Below, in pieces: positions 56,707 to 64,000 of a DNA stretch of 64,000 bases (positions are counted from its first letter, which is position 1; every line of letters begins with the position of its first letter). Origin of the DNA: Rotaria sp. Silwood1 (Eukaryota; Rotifera; Eurotatoria; Philodinida; Philodinidae). The position numbers and the translations under genes were made by a program. The notes below the pieces were generated by a model. The model saw nothing but the letters and a program-made list of their open reading frames with translations. It did not search any database and was not told the DNA's origin. The stretch covers positions 16,302 to 80,301 of the forward strand of contig CAJNOP010000849.1 in NCBI GenBank assembly GCA_905250075.1, in the 5' to 3' direction.

Positions 56707-57300
56707 ATTCAACAACAAAAGCAGACTATAATATAAAGGTTATAGCTGAATAAAATATTATTGAACAAAAGTTGAATACATTAGAAGAGGTATATGTTTA
56801 ACAACATATACTATATCAATCCATCTATACATGATATTCTCCTATTAGTTAAAGATAAATGAACACTATACCTATGAGCTGAAAGAAAAGGAAAGTACAT
56901 CGGTACGTTGAGAGCATAGTTACATAAATTATATACGCTCATCAAAAAAAGAAAAGAAAATACCAATACGTTGATGTGAGTGCAATAGAAATATATTGTA
57001 ATAATGCGACTGTGATTCAGATACTTCGATATGAAAGGTCTGGAAAGAAATTATCAAATAAATCATAGTCATAACTTGATCTTTTAGTAGTTGTATTTTG
57101 TAAATTGATCTTACACCAACAATATCAAAAGTTTCTTTGAGTTGAATTGAATTGAGTTCGCAGGTCTCGAAAAAAATTTCTAATTCAATTTAATTCATAG
57201 GAATCTTTAATTGTATGGTCCATTTTAAATTACACATACACTCTTATCTACATCTTTATTCTATGTTTATTAAAAACCATGAAAGTTTCAAAAAAGTATA

Positions 57301-57876
57301 TAGGGTAGTTCAAAAGTTACTTTACTGAAGAAATTGAAAATCTCTATCATACTTTGCTCAAATGATTTAATTTTTTTACGACTGATAAGAGAATGTTGAT
57401 AGGTCATATTCATGAGAAAAACATTGACAAACAGCGCTTTGAAGTATCATCGTTAATCTCAATAAAGAATTGTAACCTTTCACAACTTATGAAAAAGCAA
57501 TGTAATGGGTTCTTTATCCAAAAGTAAGCTATACATAGTTTTTTTTCTATTAATTCTTGATAGAAATGTCGTTTGATGTAAAATTTATATCATAGATACA
57601 CATCTTCTTACTCATTTTATCCTGAAATTTTCAGCTATAAACAGTAAGAATTTGTTACGAAAACTGAAATATAGTTCTTTCATAAATTATGAACGGGTTA
57701 CAATTCTTTATTGAAGTCAATGATGATAATTCAAAGCAGTGTTTGTCAATATTTCTTTATGAATATGATCTATCAACACTCTGTTATTAGTTGTAAAAAA
57801 TCAGCTCATTTGATGAAAATATAGCAGAGATATTCAGACTTTTTTCTTTTGGAATACGACTTTTGGATCGTCCTTG
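57301..57876. mobile_element. Palindromic MITE-like element (~575 bp)
   Basis: Left arm 57301-57505 and right arm 57640-57876 are inverted copies. Shared words include CAAAAGT near both ends, GTTGATAG, CATATTCAT, ATTGACAAACA and AATAAAGAATTGTAACC. The outer end recalls the GGCGCAAAAGTCGG end of the MITE at 61074, so both may be mariner-derived. Confidence 0.75.
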
Positions 57877-58398
57877 ATATCTCCTCAGTTATCTCTGTTG
57901 TGTCTTACATAAATTCATTATTTCTTGTTGATTTTCTTTTCTTTTCTTATCTTTAGCTGCATCTGAAAACAGATACAGATTTAGCTGTGCAATGTTTTCT
58001 TTCCAAAACGATAATGTATGAATTGGTTCTCTTCCTACGCTTTCTTCTTCTCCTTTCGAAGAGTATCCTAATGGAACACATTTCTTTTCTGTCTCTTTCA
58101 TATCACGTACATACATACTTATTTACTTTTTGTCCTGTAATGTTGAATTAGTCGTTATTCCGATATTACAGTTTTTATTCTTTCGTTGCCATATTTGGTA
58201 CTTAGAGAAGCATATGCACTAGAACTCCCCGTGAAATAAGGTGGGACAGAAAAAATGCTCCCATGAAATGTCATATTCGTCAATTAGTTGTTGAAAAAAT
58301 GAAATTCAATGGTACATTTATCGGTTTGGCTAATTATATAAAATATTATATCACTGAAAGAAATCTGAAAGTAGTGGCAGAGATACTTTATTTTCGTA
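57877..58398. other. No gene supported; one charged minus ORF
   Basis: The minus frame 57889-58116 reads CVPLGYSSKGEEESVGREP and FWKENIAQLNLYLFSDAA. The composition is protein-like, but no domain or splice support was found. Confidence 0.35.
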
Positions 58399-58640
58399 TA
58401 GAATGCTTCAGGAAACTTTCTCTTTATACATAACCATACCAAAAACAATGCTCTATTTTTCTGTGATATTTGATCATTCTTTAACTAATATCATAATAAT
58501 AAAATATCGATAAGAGTTATTCGTCATAATATGTGATGATAAAATTAGATCATATTGTCTTCGATATATATTTTCCATTTGCACTTATTTTTGTGGATGT
58601 TGGTATGCTCTTCTCTCATACCCACGTCACACATACTGCT
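58399..58640. repeat. Diverged half copy of the 9424-9981 palindromic element
   Basis: AACAATGCTCTATTTTTCTG, TTTGATCATTCTTTAACTAA and ATCATAATAATAAAAT align in order with 9510-9590. A decayed telomere-like core follows at 58595-58640 (GTGGATGTTGGTATGCTC, TTCTC, then CATACCCACGTCACACAT). The right arm is absent. Confidence 0.65.
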
Positions 58641-60442
58641 ACAATACATAACCCTTTACAGAATAGAACAAAATTCTATTTTCGCTAACTCTATTGCGGT
58701 AGACAAGAACACAATCTATACGACAAAAATAGTTATATCTTTCCTTATAAAGAATGTTTGTATAAGTGGCTGTTTGTCTCATGGGACTTTCCTATCCCAT
58801 GCGAAGCTCTGACATGTATAAATATCATTCGCACGCCGCAGACATAGATATACAAAATCACACATATTTATATTAAAATTGTTGTAACGCTATTGACGGA
58901 GGTATGTTTGAACATTATCTTTCTGTTATTTAGCTATTAGGAATGAGGAATATTATGATTGATTGATTTTACTGTTTAGAAAAACAAGTACTATTACAAA
59001 TCACAACAAATTTTCAGCATCTGACTAACTGTATTGTTCTAAGAACACGCTTCTTACTGACGATCAGTTTTCTTTTTTTTTTGTATTGAAATATGATTCA
59101 TTTCTTTTCGTTGTACGAACACAAGATAATTGAAGTACATTTCCTTCTTAGCGATGTATTAGACAAAACAACTTTTTAATTATGAACTGTCATCACGACT
59201 ATCAAAAAATGACTGTTTTTTCAAGAGACAAAATAGAAGATCTCTTGTAAATTATGAACGATGAGGCTCTAAGTCTGTTAATATATAGAGGACTTTGGAT
59301 ATTTCAAAGATGACAAGAATGTTTTTGACATAGCTTGATTCCTGAGTGATGACACGAGAATGTCGGAAAAGCCTTCTGTTGTAAATAACGAGTCAATAGG
59401 CATTAGATCTGATAGAGCTCTGAATATTAATCATACATGAGCGATCAAAACCTAAACTCGTTTATAACTTGACAGAATCATATAAACATTCCACTTAGCC
59501 AACCAAAGACACGCATAAAGTATTTCATGGCAGACTCCACCTGAAACGAGTTTGACTCTGTCCCAAAATAGTATGTGTAGACATACAATTTGATCGTAAT
59601 CATATGTTGAAAGACTCAGAGCTAATTATATTCACATTACGTCACTCTATTATCATCCAATTGTCCGACTCCTTTGGAATATCTTACCTGGTAGTTACAA
59701 ATGGATATTGACTATTTTTTGAATGTAATTAAAAATTTTTTCCAACAGACACATACATCATCTGTTCCTTTTTGCCATATAGTAGTACTAATACTGGAAC
59801 TTCTTGCCTTGATTATACGACAAAAATAACTGCTTTAGACATCGTTTATCAAGATGAAGTTGTGCTCATTGGACAGAAGACAGAACAAGTCGAGTTGCAT
59901 TCTTCTCTCATCCATCTCTCAAAATAGTATGATTAGGTCAATCATTTTTTTGTCGTCTTTAGAAGAACAATATAGTCTATTCAACTTAGTTTCCTTTGAG
60001 AAGGCATTTCGATATAAATGTCTTCAATTCAGCATTCAAACAACTATCAAGATTTATAGTAAAAACTCAGAAAAGCATCTCAAAATAGTGGATACTAGAA
60101 GCTGCTATGGTATTGGTCGAGTACTAAATTACTAAATAACCTGAGTTTGGTACTGTCAATTTGAAACATAGAAATATGTTTTTGCTTGTATCTATATAAA
60201 AAACCGAGGAAGAAACAACAGAAACCTTGGTTGTGAAGTCCCATGAAGTTCCTTGCAGTCTCATGAGGTCTTCTGAAGTATTTGACATACATTTAGTGCA
60301 TGGAAAGTTCATAAGACAACTAATGAGATTGTCTAGTTTTCAATGCTTGTATTTTACCAGAAAGGTGAATCTTTATTATTTTGTCAATGTGCTGAAAAAT
60401 TTCAAGTTCTTTTGACCTCAAAAAACATCATACGGATAGCAT
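58641..60442. other. No gene supported; possible exon relic at 59751-59930
   Basis: After a good acceptor (TTTTTTCCAACAG at 59738-59750) one plus frame reads TYIICSFLPYSSTNTGTSC, LDYTTKITALDIVYQDEVV and LIGQKTEQVELHSSLIHLS before a TAG. It looks like an exon, but neither its family nor a partner exon could be recognised. The rest is AT-rich. Confidence 0.35.
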
Positions 60443-61057
60443 GAATTTTGCAGTACTGACTTTGGCAGTTGACTTTCGACAATTGCCGAAAGTTATGTTT
60501 GTATTGAAATTTTGATCTCAAATCAATTGAACTTTCGGCAATTGTCGAAAGTCCAGTTTTTTTGGCAACGGAATTTCGCAAAAACAACTTCGGCAATTAC
60601 CAAAAGTACTCTAATAGACACTTAACGTTATCATTTAATTAAATGGAACATTATTGTACGTTCGATAATTTACTCGTTATTTACTAAAGTTTTGACAGCA
60701 TGTAATTTGACGCTGTCGAAAGTGTGAGCTTAAGATTTTCTCGACTTTTTGAACTTACAATTATTGGTGTTCGCATTCGAATCCGTTACTTTACTAATTG
60801 CTATGGTTTTATAACAAACAGTTAGTCACTAATTGCTGAAAGTACGGTGTGGTAAAGGTGATTTACTGATGCGTTTCAGACCTAATCCAGACTATTGGCA
60901 ATTGTCGAAAGTCCATCCCATTTAGTGCGAACGTCAAAAAAAAATACAACTTTCGGCAATTGGCGAAAGTCAGTCCCGTTTACGACGAAAGTCAAATGAA
61001 AACACAACTTTCGACAATTGCCCAAAGTCAACTGCCAAAGTCAGCACTGCAAAATTC
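60443..61057. mobile_element. Palindromic element with CTTTCGGCAATTGCCGAAAG repeats
   Basis: The outer ends GAATTTTGCAGTACTGACTT and the complement of GAATTTTGCAGTGCTGACTT mirror each other, followed by TTGGCAGTTGACTTT on both sides. Inside, at least six copies of AACTTTCGGCAATTG-type words occur in both orientations (60465-60605, 60893-61025), many of them self-complementary. No coding sequence. It ends 16 bp before the next MITE. Confidence 0.8.
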
Positions 61058-61071
61058 CTGTTTCCCCATCA

Positions 61072-61430
61072 TACAGGGTGGCGCAAAAGTCGGTATACCG
61101 AAAAAAATTGAATATCTCCATTACAGCTCAGGCAAATGAGCTGATATTTTTATCAATGATAGAAGCATGTTCAAAGTCTATATCCATAAAGACATGCTCA
61201 GAGAAATCCTTTGTTAAGTATAACTATTGATCTTAACAAAAAAAATTTTACTTTGTCACAGATAGGAAAAAAGAAAGATATACTTAACAAAGGGTCTCTC
61301 TAGGTATGTCTTTATAGATATAAAGCTTAAACATGCCGCTAACATTGACAAAAAAATCAGCTCATTTGCCTGAGCCGTAATGGAGATATTCAATGTTTTT
61401 TCGGTATACCGACTTTTGCGCCACCCTGTA
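61072..61430. mobile_element. 355-bp mariner-type MITE, TA target
   Basis: The element at 61074-61428 has perfect 33-bp ends beginning CAGGGTGGCGCAAAAGTCGG, and TA on both sides. The two halves mirror each other over most of their length (ATGGAGATATTCAAT, AGCTCATTTGCCTGA, GACATGCTC / mirrored). No coding sequence. TA targets and CAGGGTGGCGCAAAAGT ends fit Tc1/mariner. Confidence 0.9.
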
Positions 61431-61595
61431 GTTAATACTTGAATGCTCTTTAATGAAATTGTTTGTTTCTATTACTGGTGATCTTCTATCAGTCGTTAAA
61501 CGACTAGTTTTATCGGCCAATAAACAACACTCAGGAAGTTAAAAAATTAAAAAAATGGCATTAAAATGATGAAATCGACCAAAAATTGATGTATT

Positions 61596-61701
61596 GAGTG
61601 TGTAAGTGTGTGGGTGTCATGAAAGCTATTCTCTTCATCTACACTCATAGGCTCACATCTACACTCACACCCCATACACCTGCATCCACACCCCACACCC
61701 A
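61596..61701. repeat. Telomere-like inverted repeat (TLIR)
   Basis: GAGTGTGTAAGTGTGTGGGT, spacer GAAAGCTATTCTCTTCATC, then a longer C-rich arm ending CCACACCCCACACCC. Immediately after it an open frame (YFVVVNDEDNVALVRKPIR, to TAG 61795) looks like the end of a gene. Confidence 0.8.
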
Positions 61702-61911
61702 GAAATCATATTTTGTGGTTGTTAATGATGAGGACAATGTTGCACTTGTCAGAAAGCCAATACGGCAAAAGAGAGTATCCGCCATGAATTCTTAGTCAAC
61801 GAGAAAAAGAGAACAGCAAGCAAAAGAGAGATTTTTCGATACATGTTCTTTTGCCAAGAAAGTGACGAGGACGCAAGAAGTGGTACTTGCGTCGAATAGG
61901 TGGTTAAATGT

Positions 61912-62103
61912 CGAAAGAGAAAACGTCGAAAGACAAAATGTAGAAAAACAGGACGTAGAAAAGCAGATTGTAGAAAAAAAAAAATGTCGAAAGTGAAAAT
62001 GTCGAAAGAAAAATGGCGAAAATGAAAATGTCGAAAGGTAAAAATGGCGAAAAGCGTATTGACGAAAAATAAAACGTCGAAAGAAAAAATGGCGAAAAGA
62101 GAA
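61912..62103. repeat. GTCGAAAG-type minisatellite, left arm of FLYWCH cassette 1
   Basis: Variable units such as AAATGTCGAAAG and AAAATGGCGAAA, with interruptions. Mirrored at 62753-62920. Confidence 0.85.
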
Positions 62104-62226
62104 AAATGAAATAAAGAGACGTCCATGACGTCTTCAAACAAATTTCTATCAACTGACGATGCATTGTCTCGCTAAGCGAATCTAACGATATTGATTAATT
62201 ATTGAATTGCATATATATATAGCAGC

Positions 62227-62523
62227 TTGCGTCCATTTCTACAGACATTTATCAAGTTGTTTTCTATATTCTTTGCTTATGTCCACGTGAGTACTACATC
62301 TATCATAACTTTTTCACAAAGTAACGAAGGCAAACGTGTGATTATTTGTGATGGATTTGTATATCAGTTAAACAAGTCATGTCCCAAGGTCAAATATTGG
62401 TGTTGTGAAAAACGTCTTGATGTCTTATGCAGACATTTTTCAAATAATGAAATTGATTTGAATGAACATCTCGAAGGTTTGTCGATGGTCATCGCAAAAG
62501 ATATGAACAAAAAAATGAATTGA
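62227..62523 (+). CDS. FLYWCH-type zinc-finger protein, short (cassette 1)
   Basis: The frame ends at TGA 62521. From about 62315 it reads TFSQSNEGKRVIICDGFVY, QLNKSCPKVKYWCCEKRLD and EHLEGLSMVIAKDMNKK. The SNEGK-x(5)-DGFVYQLNK and KYWCC blocks are the start of a FLYWCH finger. The second Cys and the His pair, seen in cassette 2, are missing, so a deletion of about 45 residues is likely. The start is uncertain: no ATG begins this frame, and a GTGAGT near 62287 hints at a first exon holding ATG 62279. FLYWCH fingers bind DNA or protein and are often derived from transposons. Confidence 0.5.
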   Translation: MRPFLQTFIKLFSIFFAYVHVSTTSIITFSQSNEGKRVIICDGFVYQLNKSCPKVKYWCCEKRLDVLCRHFSNNEIDLNEHLEGLSMVIAKDMNKKMN

Positions 62524-62752
62524 AAATAGCTTTTTCAATATTATATTCAACTGCCAAGTTCTGTTTCTTAATTTATTCATTGTCTCTTTTTCTTCTCTTA
62601 AAATAGTTATCCTTATTGTCAAATTTTGTTATCTTAATCTATTCATATAATGTTTCTTCATCTCTCTTTTTTTGGAATAGTTTTTGACTTGTGCTTTATT
62701 TGCTAAAATTCTTGTCAATAAAAGAGATGACTAAATATATGCTATTAGTGTT

Positions 62753-62920
62753 TTCGACATTTTCGCTTTCGACATTTTCACTTTCGACATTTTGTTTTTC
62801 TACATTCACAACTTTCGACATTTTTTTCGTTCGACATCCTACCTTTCGACATTTTTACTTTCGGCATTTTTTTTTCGACGTTTTCACTTTCGACATTTTC
62901 CCTTCGACATTTTACCACTT
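62753..62920. repeat. TTCGACATTTT minisatellite, right arm of FLYWCH cassette 1
   Basis: Units like ACTTTCGACATTTTC, complementary to the left arm at 61912-62103. Confidence 0.85.
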
Positions 62921-63092
62921 TACCCTTGCGTCGTTTGCGTTCATTATATGATAAATACAACGCGATAAGACGGAGAGAAAATATTGTAATCTACAGTTTA
63001 GACAGTTTGATTTTTTTATCTTGTCCTTTTCTTCTGCACTTCTAACGTTGTGTAACTCCGACGAATAGATCGATGAGTCGGTGTGCTGGAGA

Positions 63093-63235
63093 AATGTCGA
63101 AAGGAAAAATGTCGAAAGGAAAAATGTCGAAAGGAAAAATGTCGAAAAGGAAAAATGTCGAAAGGGAAAAATGTCGAAAGGAAAAATGTCGAAAGAAAAA
63201 ATATAGTAGAGGAAAAATGTCGAAAAGTAAATATC
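63093..63235. repeat. ATGTCGAAAGGAAAA minisatellite, left arm of FLYWCH cassette 2
   Basis: About nine units of ATGTCGAAAGGAAAA, more uniform than in cassette 1. Mirrored by the array at 63918-64000. Confidence 0.9.
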
Positions 63236-63369
63236 GAATTATTGTTGCTTTTCTTATGATTCTACTAGTCTAGATTCTAAACCAGTAGTAATGGGGATGA
63301 CTAATATCTGATATAAACTAGCTAAAAGAGTTGAACAAAGAACTATTATATAACTAAAATTCTATCTTC

Positions 63370-63837
63370 ATGGCTGCAGCTGTTCCATCTTCATCAGATT
63401 TAACTGAAGCAAAACCTCCAGCTATTTCATTTATAAATTCACATAAAGGAAAGCCTTTGCTAATAGCAGACGAATATGTTTTCAAATTGAATAAAACAAC
63501 AACTACTACCAAATATTGGATATGTACACTTAATGGTTGTTCAGCTAAAATACATACAGATACAAATAGTAAATTGATTAAAACGATTGGAGAAGAGAAT
63601 CGTTTTCATCATATGCGTATTCAATTTAGTGCAGGCTTAGGACCAAGACCAAAGCAAGCAAAAACAATTGCTATTCAACGCCGTATCGATAATCTTGGGG
63701 AACGATATTATGACTGTGCTATAAATGCTATGGAATACTTAGATGGATTATCATTAATAGTTGCTAAACGAAAAAAAATGACACATTATCAATTTTTTTT
63801 TCTCGTTACTTATATTGTCTCTCTTCTAGAATGTTAG
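63370..63837 (+). CDS. FLYWCH-type zinc-finger protein (cassette 2)
   Basis: A frame of 155 residues starting at ATG 63370 (MAAAVPSSSDLTEAKPP). The FLYWCH finger spans about residues 21-80: FINSHKGKPLLIADEYVFKL, then KYWICTLNGCSAKIHTD with Cys-x(4)-Cys, then ENRFHHMRI supplying the His pair. After it come KQAKTIAIQRRIDNLGERY and AMEYLDGLSLIVAKRKK, the last matching the EHLEGLSMVIAKDMNKK end of cassette 1. The two genes are therefore paralogues. The final 18 residues (HYQFFFLVTYIVSLLEC) look like run-on into an intron, so the real protein may end differently. No transposase is fused to it here. Confidence 0.65.
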   Translation: MAAAVPSSSDLTEAKPPAISFINSHKGKPLLIADEYVFKLNKTTTTTKYWICTLNGCSAKIHTDTNSKLIKTIGEENRFHHMRIQFSAGLGPRPKQAKTIAIQRRIDNLGERYYDCAINAMEYLDGLSLIVAKRKKMTHYQFFFLVTYIVSLLEC

Positions 63838-63917
63838 CATTACAACATATAATAAAACATGTCCTTCACTAATCAGAATTCTCTAAAACATTTATCGGAC
63901 ATTTTTCATCTTAATAT

Positions 63918-64000
63918 TCTTTTTTTCGACATTTTTCCTTTCGATATTTTCCCCTTTCGACATTTTTCCTTTCGATATTTTTTCCTTCGACATTTTTCCT
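63918..64000. repeat. TTCGACATTTTTCC minisatellite, right arm of FLYWCH cassette 2 (continues past the window)
   Basis: TTCGACATTTTTCCTTTCGA units, complementary to 63093-63235. The array runs off the window end. Confidence 0.9.

Noticed and set aside
60461..61045. Regularly repeated CTTTCGGCAATTG words resembling a CRISPR array
   Set aside because: Repeats occur in both orientations with irregular spacing inside a palindromic element in a eukaryotic sequence; no spacers of constant length and no cas genes.
61904..62164. Phe-rich minus-strand frames near 62 kb and 62.7 kb
   Set aside because: They are translations of the TTCGACATTTT minisatellite.

Overview
The window reads as an AT-rich, intron-containing animal genome and most probably comes from a bdelloid rotifer. 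The clues are short introns (51-123 bp) beside a few long ones, a rhodopsin-like receptor, a polycystin-like channel relic, an animal-type ADP-ribosyltransferase relic, FLYWCH zinc-finger genes, many classes of DNA transposon, and TGTGGG-type repeats at about twenty sites. From memory, bdelloid telomere repeats have been described as TGTGGG-type. The species call is an inference; no marker gene was available to test it.

Layout. 1-5.7 kb: minisatellites, a U-box fragment with a nonsense codon, an 8-bp-TSD MITE, a coiled-coil relic, a frameshifted LURP-one-like gene and two small MITEs. 6.9-8.5 kb: a broken mariner with long TIRs. 9.4-10 kb: a palindromic element with a telomere-like core. 11.4-12.3 kb: an unrecognised three-exon gene. 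14.7-17.5 kb: a dynamin-like GTPase. 17.5-18.6 kb: a deleted pogo/Tigger element sitting in the loop of a telomere-like hairpin. 20.3-21.1 kb: a decayed helical gene in contact with telomere-like arrays. 21.3-26.2 kb: a GH3-family gene whose 3-kb intron holds nested insertions. 30.1-33.4 kb: a 3.3-kb element built of minisatellites. 34.4-35.0 kb: an ADP-ribosyltransferase pseudogene. 39.6-40.4 kb: an intronless, bacterial-looking methyltransferase. 41.5-42.9 kb: an FG-GAP/VCBS pseudogene split by an 8-bp-TSD element. 43.4-44.4 kb: a GPCR. 44.6-45.4 kb: a MULE remnant. 46.8-47.9 kb: a polycystin-like channel pseudogene that begins exactly at a telomere-like hairpin. 48.2-50.3 kb: a non-autonomous hAT element with CGG arrays. 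51-52.4 kb: an NMNAT-like gene. 53.4-56.5 kb: an element with an En/Spm-like transposase fragment. 57.3-61.4 kb: several palindromic MITEs. 61.9-64 kb: two FLYWCH genes, each between inverted minisatellite arrays.

Six genes look intact or nearly so: the dynamin-like GTPase, GH3, methyltransferase, GPCR, NMNAT-like and the unknown three-exon gene. They do not form a pathway. Together with the many pseudogenes, transposons and transfer candidates they resemble the gene-poor, transposon-rich, foreign-gene-containing regions described near bdelloid telomeres. The most unusual signal is the dispersed family of inverted telomere-like repeats. Every two-armed copy has its G-rich strand first and C-rich strand second, and several copies lie exactly where a gene is broken off.
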